Shown: positions 35,179-45,905 of the stretch, in pieces
Numbering within the stretch: the first letter of the stretch is position 1
Layout of the letters: each line of letters starts with the position of its first letter
Made by a program: the position numbers and the translations under genes
Notes under the pieces: generated by a model
What the model was told of the DNA's origin: nothing
Databases searched by the model: none
The model's input: the letters and a program-made list of their open reading frames with translations, nothing else
Source of the DNA: Tipula vernalis
Taxonomy: Eukaryota > Arthropoda > Insecta > Diptera > Tipulidae
Direction: 5' to 3'
Assembly (NCBI GenBank): GCA_958295665.1
Contig: OY282560.1
Span: 97,627,930 to 97,691,929 of the forward strand
Length of the DNA stretch: 64,000 nt

Positions 35179-35196
35179 TTGGTGACAGCGGTGGGA
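35179..35196 (+). promoter_or_regulatory. Primer-binding site, gypsy C plus copy
   Basis: TTGGTGACAGCGGTGGGA starts two bases after LTR 2. From memory it is complementary to the CCA end of an insect tRNA-Leu(AAG) with about one mismatch. The same site, reversed, is at 41,190-41,208 beside LTR 3. Confidence 0.7.
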
Positions 35197-35219
35197 TTGT
35201 GAATAAAAAGATAAAGAAA

Positions 35220-36500
35220 ATGATTCTCAATGAATTGAAAGTTCCAAAATTAAAAAAGGAACTTGAGAAACGGGGTTGGCTACTGATGATAGTAAATCAA
35301 CTTTACAAGCGCGACTACGTGATGCCATGTAGAAAGAAGGGTTAGACGCAGATCAACATGATTTTGGAGAGAAAGTAACGGATGCGGCAACCGTAGAGCA
35401 GAAAGAAGGAGATAAACAACCGTCAGCCGAAACAACACAACCACCATCTGGAAGTTTCGATTTGTCGGAGTTAATAGTTGCTATGAACCAGATGACGGGA
35501 CAGATAAGTCTAATGAAACAACAAAACGAACGACAGCTAGGAGAAATTAAAAATGAAATGAAACACCAAAATGAGCGACAGTTAAAACAACAAAATCAGT
35601 CTAACCAAGAAATAAAACACGAAATGAAACAACAGTTGGGCGAAATTAAGGAGTCAAACCAAATTATAGAGCGTCAGATGGGGGAAATTGCCGAAGGTCA
35701 AAAGAAAATGGACGAGAAAATTTTAGAACTGTCTACAAATGTTCATGGTGAAATAGAGAAATTGCAGACGAAATTGGAAACTTAAATTCAACACGCTAAA
35801 ACGGAATTTAAAATGAAGATTCAACAGGTTGATAAAAAATTACAAGCGGAGGTTCAACGTCTCGGGAAAGACGCAAGCCACGCAAGTGGTTCAAACCGTT
35901 CAATCAGTTAAGTTAAAGCCACCAAACTTCGACGGTACAACATCTTTCGGCATTTTCAAATTTCAATTTGAAACGGCAGCCAATAAAAACCGTTGGAATG
36001 ATGAACATCTTGTCGCAGCGTTAATAGTGGCCCTTAAAGGTGAAGCAGCGGAGGCCTTACAAACAATTCCGGAAAAAAATCGCAACAGTTATCGCGAAAT
36101 TATAAAGGCGCTGGATCGGAAGTACGGCAGTAACCACAAGCGGGAAATCTATCGTATGGAATTGAAAAGCCTCTATAAAAAGGTAGGAGAATCGCTACAG
36201 GAATTTACATCGGCAATCGAGCGATTAGTACATCTAGCACATACCAGTACATCGGCCGATTATATGGAAAGGCTAAAAATTGACGGCATTCGAGATCCAG
36301 AGACACGTAGGGCGATGATGTTGTCACTGATTGTTCACTCAATGAAACTGCACAAACCATCACCAAACCGTCAATGAAAATACGCCGAGTGGAAATCGAC
36401 ACCAGCATAAACACAGAACGGTCAACACCAAGATACCGAGACGGAAGCGGCAAAATCAAATGTTGGGCATGTGATAAAATCAGTCACATCTCTCGTGACT
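35220..36500 (+). pseudogene. Gypsy C gag (plus copy), SAP-gag-zinc knuckle
   Basis: The start MILNELKVPKLKKELEKRG is a SAP-like motif broken by a frameshift (intact in the minus copy). A long Gln/Glu/Lys coiled coil follows (35,462-35,785), then gag LKPPNFDGTTSFGIFKFQFE, VAALIVALKGEAAEAL, REIIKALDRKYGS, QEFTSAIERLVHLAH, and a knuckle CWACDKISHISRDC at ~36,460. Stops at 35,783 and frameshifts near 35,830 and 36,330 break it. Very similar to the minus copy at 39.8-41.2 kb. Confidence 0.88.
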
Positions 36501-36679
36501 GCTGAGAAAACGGGGAAGATCATCATCTCCTATGTAGCGACCACCAAGCGGGGAGCAGGCAGTGGCCAGGCAAGAAGGCCAAATGACGACAGAGTCGTTA
36601 AACTTGAACGAGTCAGCTTAAAGGGGCAGAAGCTGATTCCCACAAACGATTGCCCCATAACCTCCATATGCGTTTCAAG

Positions 36680-37435
36680 TAGCAAGAGGCGGTGACAGCT
36701 TAACAATCAAAGGCGACATTGATGGTTTACACTGCATCATCACCCTGGATACGGGAGCAAATCGCACGATTGTCCGTAAAGATCTGATCGATGGAGGTAT
36801 ACAACCAGCTAATGGATTGAAGTTACAAACGGCCACTGGAGGTAGTTCAATAATAAAAGGCAAAAAGATCGTGAAAATAAAGATCGGGAAAAATCTTTTC
36901 CAACACGAAGTGCTGATTGCAGATATTGTGGATGAAGTCATAATGGGGATGGACTTCATGAGGGCAAATGGCTTCGTGGTGGATGTAGGACAGGAGTTTT
37001 AATTTACGATAACATCGAGTGGCCACTTCAATCTAGCAGTGCCGGAGCAACTATCATGCGAATTATTATTGATCATCGGGAGAAGCTGCCACCGAATTCG
37101 GAGACGATCCTATGGGGAAAATTGGGGGGAGGTTCTGGGTTACCCAGGTTGTGGGTTGTGGAAGCTAACGAAGAGGAGAATGGAGCCAAGGAAATTATAA
37201 TCGGAAAAGCCCTAGTTAAACCAGACAACGCCTATAGAGTACCAATTAGGACTCTAAATCTCTCGAATAAGACGAAAACCATCCAGAAAGGGACAGACAT
37301 CAGCAAATGTAACGAGGTTTCAACTATAGTAAAGTGTGAACAGAAAAGTCCGATTGAAAAAGCCGACATGCAAGGGCAGAAAGAAATGGTAGAACAACTC
37401 ATGCAGAAATGGGCCGAAGATCTTACTGAGGCATA
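36680..37435 (+). pseudogene. Gypsy C protease and linker (plus copy)
   Basis: LHCIITLDTGANRTIVRKDL carries the aspartic protease triad DTG; then EVLIADIVDEVIMGMDFMRA is the second conserved block. The linker [14 protein letters not shown] and [16 protein letters not shown] leads into RT; a TAG at ~37,433 interrupts it. In the minus copy this stop is absent. Confidence 0.85.
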
Positions 37436-37865
37436 GAAAGATTTTGCACATCAACTACTCAAACAGTACACGTCCTTATTCTGCAGTACATCGGATAATA
37501 ACGGAAGGACCTCAATGGTAAAGCATCGAATTGATACGGGAACAGAGATGCCAATTCGACAACCACCCAGGAGGCTACCTTTGGCAAAACAAGAAGAAGT
37601 CAATCGAATGGTAACAGATATGCAGGCAGCAGGAGTAATCGAACCATCTAACAGTCCATGGAGCTCACCGGTAGTATTGGTCGAGAAGAAGGACGGTAGC
37701 ATGAGATTCTGCGTTGATTACCGAAAACTCAATGCTGTAACTAAAAAAGATAGCTACCCATTGCCAAGGATCGACGATACATTAGACATATTATCGGGAG
37801 CTCGAATATTTTCTACATTAGATCTACAAAGCGGCTATTGGAAGGTGGAAGTCCATGAGGACTGA
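37436..37865 (+). pseudogene. Gypsy C RT fingers (plus copy), truncated
   Basis: [73 protein letters not shown], then ends at ~37,863. The catalytic YxDD half is absent. The next bases are the reverse complement of an RNase H C-terminus, so two copies are fused tail to tail here. Confidence 0.9.
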
Positions 37866-38685
37866 GGATGTTTACATTCTACTGAACACGGCCGTCTTGA
37901 TAATGCGACGGAATTTGTGTGTGCACTTCCCTTCCGATGTTAAATTTGGAAATCGTAGCTTTGAAGACGTTCGATCCAGCGTGCTACTTGTCCCTCTGGA
38001 TTCTTGAATTGTAACAGCCACCATAAAGCACCGTGATCTGTCCTGAAATGGAATTTATGGCCATAAAGATACTTATGGAAATGCTTGACACATTCCACTA
38101 TAGCCAACAATTCTTTCCGTGTCACGCAGTAATTACGCTCCGGTTTTGATAATGTTTTGGAGAAGTACGCAATAACTCGTTCTTGGCCATTGGCTTCTTG
38201 TGATAACACACCTCCTATACCGTCATTACTTGCATCGGTGTCCAAAATAAATTTCACGTTGGGTATAGGGTACGCGAGGATTGGCGCGACACATAACCAT
38301 CTCCTTAGTTCCACGAATGCTTCCTTCTGGTCATTCTTCCATTCGAATGCCTTGTTCTTCCTGGTCAACTCATTTAAGCTCTTAACGATGTTGACGAATC
38401 CTGGCACGAAGCGTCTATAATAAGTGCACAATCCCATAAAGCTTCGTAATTCGTGTAAATTTTTAGGTCTTGGCCAATCCTTTACCGCTGCGATCTTTTC
38501 TTCGTCGGTGTGAAATCCATTAGTCGTTACGAGATGAACCAAATATTTGACTTCAGTACTGAATAGTTTACACTTCTTTGGGCTTAACTTTAATCCGGCG
38601 GCCTATATCTGATCCAAAACTTCCGCCAAGTTCCTTAGATTCTCGTCAAAATCCTTCCCCATGATGATGATATCGTCCAGATATA
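37866..38685 (-). pseudogene. Gypsy C RT thumb and RNase H (minus copy)
   Basis: From 38,685 down: YLDDIIIMGKDFDENLRNLA (catalytic box intact), KKCKLF, HELRSFMGLCTYYRRFVPGF (thumb), AFEWKNDQKEAFVELR, FILDTDASNDGIGGVLSQ (RNase H first Asp), VIAYFSKTLSKPERNY, LLAIVECVKHFHKYLYG and FRTDHGALWWLLQFKNPEGQ, ending …ALSRRPCSVECKHPQ at 37,866. Integrase is absent. About 22 residues are missing just before YLDD. Confidence 0.9.
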
Positions 38686-39800
38686 TTAGGCATTACACAA
38701 TCCGAATGGCATAAAATTAAATTGCCAAAGCCCATTATCCATACTGAACTCTGTTTTCTCGCGATCTTCCTCATGGACTTCCATCTGCCAATAGCCGTTT
38801 TGTAGATCTAATGTAGAAAATATTCGAGCACCTGATAATGTGTCTAATGTATCGTCGATCCTTAGCAATGGGTAGCTATCTTTTTCGTCACAGCATTGAG
38901 TTTTCGGTAATCAACGCAGAATCTCATGCTACCGTCCTTCTTATCGACCAATACTACCGGTGAGCTCCATGGGCTGTTAGATGGTTCGATTACTCCTGCT
39001 GCCTGCATATCTGTTACCATTCGATTGACTTCTTGTTTTGCCAAAGGTAGTTTCCTGGGTGGTTGACGAATCGGCATCTCCGTTCCCGTATCAATTCGAT
39101 GCTTTACCATTGAGATCCTTCCATTATTATCCGATGTACTGCAGAATAAGGACGCGTACTGTTTGAGTAGTTGATGTGCAGAATCTTTCTGTGCCTCAGT
39201 AAGATCTTCGGTCCATTTCTGCATGAGTTGTTCTACCATTTCTTTCTGCCCTTGCATATCAGCTTTTTCAATCGGACTTTTCTGTTCACACTTTACTATA
39301 GTTGAAACCTCGTTACATTTGCCCATGACTGTCCCTTTCTTGATGGTTTTCGTCTTATCCGAGAGATTTAGAGTCCTAATTGGTACTCTATAGTCGTTGT
39401 CTGGTTTAACTAGGGCTTTTCCGATTATAATTTCCTTGGCTCCGTTCTCCTCTTCGTTAGCTTCCACAACCCACAACCTGGGTAACCCAGAACCTCCCTC
39501 CAATCTTCCCCATAGGATCGTCTCCGAGTTCGGTGGCAGCTTCTCCCGATGATCAATAATAATTCGCCTGATTGTTGAAGTGGCAACTCGATGTTATCGT
39601 AAATTAAGACTCCTGGTCCAACATCCACCACGAAGCCATTTGCCCTCATGAAGTCCATCCCCATTATGACTTCATCCACAATATCTGCAATCCGCACTTC
39701 GTGTTGTAAAAGAGTTCCCCCGATCTTTATTTTCTCGATCTTTTTGCCTTTTATTATTGAACTATCTCCAGTTGCTGTTTGCAACTTCAATCCATTAGCT
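38686..39800 (-). pseudogene. Gypsy C protease-RT fingers (minus copy)
   Basis: Mirror of 36.7-37.86 kb: protease block HEVRIADIVDEVIMGMDFMR, linker [95 protein letters not shown]. Frameshifts at ~39,460 and ~38,865. The protease active-site region near 39,800-39,880 is disrupted. A ~65-base difference and several indels separate it from the plus copy. Confidence 0.88.
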
Positions 39801-41188
39801 GGTTGTACACCTCCATCGATCAGATCTTTCCGGACAATCGTGCTGGTCGTCGCTTGGTCGTCGCTGTATAGGAGATGGTGATATTCCCCTTTTTCTTCTT
39901 AATTCCCAGCAGTCCCATGAGATGTGACCGATTTTATCACTAGCCCAACATTTGATTTTGCCGCTTCCGTCTCGGTATCTTGGTGTTGACCGTTCTATAT
40001 TTATGCTGGTGTCGATTTCCACTCGGCGTATTTTCATGGTTTGGTGATGGCTTGTGCAGTTTCATTTGTTAACGCATAATCGATGGTTTCCGCGAAGGTT
40101 GCTTTAGGTGACAACATCACCGCCCTGCGTGTCTCTGGATCTCGAATACCGTCAATGAATGCGTCAATTTTTAGCCTTTCCATAATATCGACCGATGTAC
40201 TGGTATGTGCTAGATGTACTAATCGCTCGATTGCCGATGAAAATTCCTGTAGCGATTCTCCTCCCTTTTGATGGCGGCTTTTCAATTCCATACGATATAT
40301 TTCCCGCTTGTGGTCACTGCCATACTTCCGATCCAGCGCCTTCATAATTTCGCGATAACTGTTGCGATCCTTTTCTGGAATTGTTTGTAAGGCTTCCGCT
40401 GCTTCACCTTTAAGAGCCATTATTAACGCTGCGACAAGATGTTCATCATTCCAACGGTTTTTATTGGCTGCCGTTTCAAATTGAAATTTGAAAATGCCGA
40501 AAGATGTTGTACCGTCGAAGTTTGGTGGTTTTAACTTAACTGATTGAACGGTTTGAACCACTTGCGTCGTTGTTCCACTTGCCTTGACATCATTTAGTTC
40601 TTTCCCGAGACGTTGAACCTCCGCTTGTAATTTTTGGTCAACCTGTTGAATTCCATTTTAAATTCCGTTTTAGCGTGTTCAATTTCAGTTTCCAATTCCG
40701 TCTGCAATTTTATTACTTCGTCACGTAGCGAAGTGGATAACTCGATAAATTTCTCGTTCATTCTCTTTTGCCCATCTGCAATTTCCTGGATTGGTTGTTC
40801 AATTTTCTCTATTTGTTGTTCCATTTTTAGGTTTGACTGCTCAATTTCATTTTTAATTTCTTGGTTTGACTGCATTGCTTGTTGCGTCATCATCTGCTTC
40901 ATAGCAGCCATTAACTGTGACAAATCGAAACTTCCAGATGGTGTTTGTGTTGTTTCGGCTGACGGTTGTTTATCTCCTTCTTTCTGCTCTACGGTTGCCG
41001 CATCCGTTACTTTCTCTCCCAAAATCATGTTGATCCGCGTCTAACCATTCTTTCTCCATGGCATCACAAAGTCGCGCTTGTAAAGCTGCTTTACTACCAT
41101 CAGTAGCCAAGCCCCGTTTCTCAAGTTCCCTCTTTAATTCTGGAACTTTTAATTCGTTGAGAATCATTTTCTTGATCTTTTTATTCAC
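39801..41188 (-). pseudogene. Gypsy C SAP-gag (minus copy)
   Basis: ATG 41,188 gives an intact SAP motif: LKVPELKRELEKRGLATDGS then KAALQARL. After a frameshift (near 40,990) the coiled coil (QSNQEIKNEIEQSNLKMEQQ) and gag core follow (LKPPNFDGTTSFGIFKF…, VAALIMALKGEAAEAL, YALTNETAQAITKP), then a knuckle-like CWASDKIGHISWDC with the first Cys pair altered. The gag domain is open for 175 codons (40,561-40,034), longer than in the plus copy. Confidence 0.88.
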
Positions 41189-41210
41189 AATCCCACCGCT
41201 GTCACCAATT

Positions 41211-41705
41211 TGTTACGTTTTTGCCTTGTCAATCAAGGTTCGTATCACCTGATTGTGAATAATACAAACTCAATTGAATTTATGACCAACGAATTTATTT
41301 ATTTCACAAAATTTATTACAACACAGTTTATCAATAAAAATTCACAAAATCACTTTAAATAATTTTTACACAATTTTATTATTCACTTATAATTTTTATT
41401 TCGCACTACAACACTTTTCAAATCACTTTTTAATTACTTTTAAATCTTCACACCGTCGCTTTCCAAATACTACTAATAATCTTACAAGTTTACTCTATCG
41501 CGTCCCAAATTCGAATAACCCAATTCGATCTTGTTCGCCTTTTTATATACACAAACCAAGCTTCTCGAAAGTTCACGACTTTTCCAGTTGGAATAGCGTA
41601 GAAACATTACGTAACAATTTTTATCATAGAAAATTCCATTTAGTACAGTAAACATTGATCTATTCATTTAACTTATTCTATTACACACTAGGTGTCACCA
41701 TCACA
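41211..41705 (-). repeat. Gypsy C LTR 3 (minus orientation)
   Basis: TGTTACGTTTTTGCC…GTGTCACCATCACA, 495 bp; the 5' LTR of the minus copy. It contains a ~65 bp block (TCGAATTTGGGACGCGATAG on its sense strand) absent from LTRs 1 and 2 but present in LTR 4. Confidence 0.92.
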
Positions 41706-41715
41706 TTAATGTTAC

Positions 41716-42211
41716 TGTGACGGTGACACCTATTGTGTAATAGAATAAGTTAAATTAATAGCTCAATGTTTATTGTATTAAAATGGAATATTCCATGATA
41801 AAAATTGTTACTTAATGTTTCTACGCTATTCTAACTGGAAAAATCATGAACTTTCGAGAAGTTTGGTTTGTGTATATAAAAAAGCGAACAAGATCGAATT
41901 GGATTATTCGAATTTGGAACGCGATAGAGTAAACTTGTAAGATTAGCAGTAGTATTTGGAAAGCGACAGTGTGAAGATTAAAATGTAATTAAAAAGTGAT
42001 TTAAAAAGTGTTGTAGTGCGAAATAAAAATTATAAGTGAATAGTAAAATTGTGTAAAAATTATTTAAAGTGATTTTGTGAATTTTTATTGATAAACTGTG
42101 TTGTAATAAATTTTGTGAAATAAATAAATTCGTTGGTGATAAATTCAATTGAGTTTGTATTATTCACAATCCAGTGATACGAACCTTCAGTGACAAGGCA
42201 AAAACGTAACA
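41716..42211 (+). repeat. Gypsy C LTR 4 (plus orientation)
   Basis: TGTGACGGTGACACC…AAAACGTAACA, 496 bp; reverse complement of LTR 3 with scattered substitutions, separated from it by 10 bp (TTAATGTTAC). The right neighbour is not a primer site but an EnSpm-like transposase relic, so this LTR has no body of its own. Confidence 0.92.
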
Positions 42212-42216
42212 TTACT

Positions 42217-43330
42217 AAAAATATTAGTAACGAATGGTCAATATTCTGAATTGCCCCTTGATGCCAGATCTTTCTTAGCCACCCGGCGGAAAGTGGAAGT
42301 TCGGCAAATTGATAACAGCCATTACATACATTTTGGCGTGGAAAAGAACTTGCGATCTATAATAAATTCAAATATCTTTTAACGTAGATGGAACTCCAAT
42401 TTAAAAATAGCTTTTTCATACTTTTAGGCAGCGTAGACAATATTTACAAGTGTGGTTCAACTGTGTTTCCCGTTGGCATATATAGAGGGCTTGGCAAGCC
42501 ATAATCATTTAATAATTTCCTTAAAGAATTTGTTGATGAAATGGATAACTTAATTAATTATGGATTTTTCGTTGAGCGTAAAAAATATAAAACAAAAATT
42601 AAAGCATTTATTTGTGATGCGCCAGCATTGGCTGAAATAAAAGCAATCAAATATTACTCTGGCTATTCATCCTGCCCAAAATGTTTCACTAGAAGAAAAA
42701 TTGCTTTAGATGGATATGGAAAACTAAGTAAAGTTGTTTTTCCTCAAATAAATGCTTCACCCAGGACAGGACAGATTTAAACTTAAAGACCACCATATGG
42801 GAGTCCGCAGTGAGCTTGAACGCCTTCGCATAGATATGAACCATCATTTTTGGTTAGACAAAATGTATCTAGTTGACGAAGGAGTAGTGAACAAATTAAT
42901 TTTTTTCTGAATAGGCATAGGCAGACTGAATAAACAAAAATTAATCTCAGGTTACAGAACTGTGCCAAATTTTAATGTATGAAATTTCAGCGGAAATTGA
43001 ATCATTTCATTACACCAGATTACTGAAAGCATCAGAATGTAGGTCATTCCTATTGTACAGTGGCCCCGCAATATTGAAAGGTACCGTATCAAAAGATAAG
43101 ATTTTTATGTTTGAGTTTGGCAATAAGGATCCTGACGTCTCCAGTGTTTTATTTGACGTACAACGAATATGCCGAAGAATTACTGAGCTATTTCGTAAAA
43201 AATTTCAAAAAAATTATATGAAGAAAACAACGTGACATTTAACATTCATGGGCTCCTCCTTTTCAACTTCACTATTCAAATTTGCGTGAAGATTTTGGTC
43301 CTTCGAGCCGGATCATCCGGACAGTGAATA
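42217..43330 (+). pseudogene. EnSpm/CACTA-like (tnp2-type) transposase relic
   Basis: Frames in order: NGQYSELPLDARSFLATRRK, SHYIHFGVEKNL, FPVGIYRGLGKP, EFVDEMDNLINYGFFVERKK, IKAFICDAPALAEIKAIKYY, GYSSCPKCFTRRK, SELERLRIDMNHHFWLDKMY, LVDEGVVNKL, CRSFLLYSGPAILKGTVSKD and VTFNIHGLL. This is the block order of animal tnp2-like transposases found in EnSpm/CACTA relatives. Stops and frameshifts occur throughout, and a stretch after VVNKL is missing. No CACTA termini were identified. Confidence 0.7.
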
Positions 43331-43850
43331 TATAAATCGTGTTGTGTTGCATAATTGTGTACAGTTAAATCATACAATTAATTAATTTGCTGTTCACAAT
43401 ATCAATTGTATGAGCTGTTTCTTCGTATGTATAGTACACAAATAAAATAATCATCGAAATGTTTTGAGTTACAGTCGAAGGTCTTTTCAGTACTGTTCAA
43501 TCATCGTGTTTTGTTGGTAAACCTTCGAATTATTCATTTAATATTGAACAAATCTACACACTTAAGACGTAGCATAAGCAACACCCAAGAACCTGGTCAT
43601 CATCGCTGAAAAACGTTGCTATCAAAGGTCGAATTCAAGGTCATTTTCACCGTTGTGACATTGACTGTTTTGAATAAAAGTCATCGTGTTATATTGGAAA
43701 CAGATCAAATGCTGATTATTCTTCGACACATTTTAAACCAGCAAAATTGTTAAGCGGAAAACCCTGTTAAAGTTAGAAAAAACTTTCCAGCCGAAAGTGA
43801 AAAGTCGATAATGCAGATTATGTTATTGACATTCCAGCCGAAAATAAATC
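43331..43850. other. No recognised gene
   Basis: AT-rich. CAGCCGAAAGTG and TTAAAGTTAG…TTTCCAGCC near 43,765-43,800 resemble a doubled motif at 63,119-63,176, perhaps related BEL or gypsy leader/LTR sequence. Confidence 0.35.
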
Positions 43851-43851
43851 A

Positions 43852-44775
43852 GCCTCTAGAGTATTATGTCTGGAGATGGGTTGCATTGATGTGACTTATC
43901 AATAGCTATCGTAGGAAAAAAATTCAGTTCAAGTTTCCCGTGGGAAATCTCGGAAAATTCGATTTTCCAAAAATTATTAGAAAATTTGTATAAAATCAGC
44001 CTCTAGAGTGTTATGTCTGGAGATGGATTGCATTGATCTGATTTGTCGATAGCTATCGCAGGAAAAAAATCAGTTCAAGTTTCCCGTGGGAAATCTCGGT
44101 AAATTCGATTTTCCAAAAATTATTAGAAAATTTGTATAAAATCAGCCTCTAGAGTGTTATATCTGGAAATGGACTGCATTGATCTGATTTGTCAATAGCT
44201 ATTTCAGGAAAAAAAATTAGTTCAAGTTTCCCGTGGGAAATCTCGGTAAATTCGATTTTCCAAAAATTATTAGAAAATTTGTATAAAATCAGCCTCTAGA
44301 GTGTTATGTCTGGAGATGGACTGCATTATCTGATTTGTCGATAGCTATCGTAGGAAAAAAATTCAGTTCAAGGTTCCCGTGGGAAATCCCGGAAAATTCG
44401 ATTTTCCAAAAATTATTAGAAAATTTGTATAAAATCAGCCTCTAGAGTGTTATATCTGGAAATGGACTGCATTGATCTGATTTGTCAATAGCTATTTAAG
44501 AAAAAAAAATTAGTTCAAGTTTCCCGTGGGAAATCTCGGAAAATTCGATTTTCCAAAAATTATTAGAAAATTTGTATAAAATCAGCCTCTAGAGTGTTAT
44601 GTCTGGAAATGGACTGCATTGGTCTGATTTGTCAATAGCTATTGCAGGAAAAAAATTCAGTTCAAGTTTCCCGTGGGAAATCTCGGAAAATTCGATTTTC
44701 CAAAAATTATTAAAAAATTTGTATAAAATCAGCCTCTGGAGTGTTATGTCTGGAGATGGACTGCATTCCATGTAT
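43852..44775. repeat. Satellite array, 146-147 bp period
   Basis: The anchor CAGCCTCTAGAGTGTTAT starts at 43,859, 43,997, 44,143, 44,290, 44,436, 44,583 and 44,730; after the first interval (138) the spacing is 146-147 each time. Units share CAAGTTTCCCGTGGGAAATC and TTCCAAAAATTATTAGAAAA. Copies differ by only a few bases. The array ends in a CACATGTATCACATGTA stretch, then BEL coding sequence. Confidence 0.95.
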
Positions 44776-44779
44776 CACA

Positions 44780-45905
44780 TGTATCACATGTAACAAATGC
44801 TCATTAAAACATCATGTACTATTGCATTTTGGAAACGATTATTTTGTAAAACCAACAGACAATAATCAATTTTCAGACTCAAAGGATAAGCAAGCCAATG
44901 CGAATATTGTTTCGAGTGTGGAGTCATCGCCAATTTCAGAATCAAGTCCCGTTTATGGTACACATTCTGCTATTTCAAATTCACGTTAACACATAGTGCT
45001 TGGGACGGCTGTTGTTTAAATAGATTCATTAACTGGCATTAAATTATACGCCAGTGACTTACTAGATAGTGGCTCACATTTGAACTTCGTTACTCAACGT
45101 ACTTGCAATTTGTTGCAGAGTAAGAAACATCCTATATCAAAACAAGTGGTATTGGTGGCGACATTACTTCAATTCATCATATGGTTATTTTGTCAATTTC
45201 ATCACGAACATCGGACTTTTGCACAACAATTGAATGTCTCGTTATACTTAAAATTACGGGCCACTTGCCAGTTCAACGTACCAGGGCCCGAATTCCGGAT
45301 CAATGACAAATGAGAATGAGAAATGACTTTATGTTTTATTTCGCCTACTCTAAATAAAAATGCAACCGACTAGTTGAAATAAAAGATCAAGTCATTTCTC
45401 ATTATCATTTGTCACCGAACTGGAATTCAGGCCCTGGTCCTATTGATATTTTGATTGGTGCCGAGCTTTATCAAGATCTGTTTAGTGGAAAATCGTTACA
45501 GTTAGCTAATAGTGTACCAAATTTATATGAAAGTGTTCTAGGCTACGTTGTGATTGGGCAAGCTGAATCGTCTGTATCAGTTTCAATGTGTGGTGTAGAT
45601 GAAACCATTGTTGATTCAAATTGTGAACCATCTCTTCAAGGTTTAGATAAAATAATTCAAAAGTTTTGGGAGATAGATTCATCGAGTTTTGGTAATATGC
45701 TGTCTCTTGAACAAAAAAATATGCGAAGAACACTATAAAAATAATACTAAACGATTAACAGACGGTAGATTCTTGGTTGCTTTGCCTGTAAGTGACAAAA
45801 TAGATAATTTAGGAGTATCAAGTGAAAATGCGCGCAACCAGTTTTTAAGTCTTGAGCAAATGATTAATTTGAAATTTTTAAAATTGAATTATGCTGGATT
45901 CAGTT
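44780..45905 (+). pseudogene. BEL/Pao gag end, protease and linker
   Basis: CNKCSLKHHVLLHF is the BEL gag Cys/His motif; ALLDSGSHLNFVTQRTC-like protease (LLDSGSHLNFVTQ, ~45,065) follows; then ISRTSDFCTTIECLV-type text, interrupted by a MITE (45,282-45,435), then IDILIGAELYQDLFSGKS, LGYVVIGQ, IIQKFWEIDSSS, LTDGRFLVALPVSD and QFLSLEQM. Coding ends at ~45,900, before RT. Frameshifts at 45,150 and 45,738. The 5' side joins the satellite directly. Confidence 0.82.
45282..45435. mobile_element. 154 bp MITE inside BEL protease-linker
   Basis: Terminal arms CAGGGCC(C/T)GAATTCC… and …GGAATTCAGGCCCTG are reverse complements, and the match continues inward through GACAAATGAGAATGAGAAAT and its complement, ~50 bp per arm. 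The CAGGG end resembles hAT elements, but no clear 8-bp duplication is visible. BEL coding resumes immediately after (GPIDILIGAEL). Confidence 0.85.

Noticed and set aside
43852..44775. Evenly spaced repeats considered as a CRISPR array
   Set aside because: Whole units repeat end to end at 146-147 bp with no unique spacers, in eukaryotic element-rich DNA; this is a satellite.
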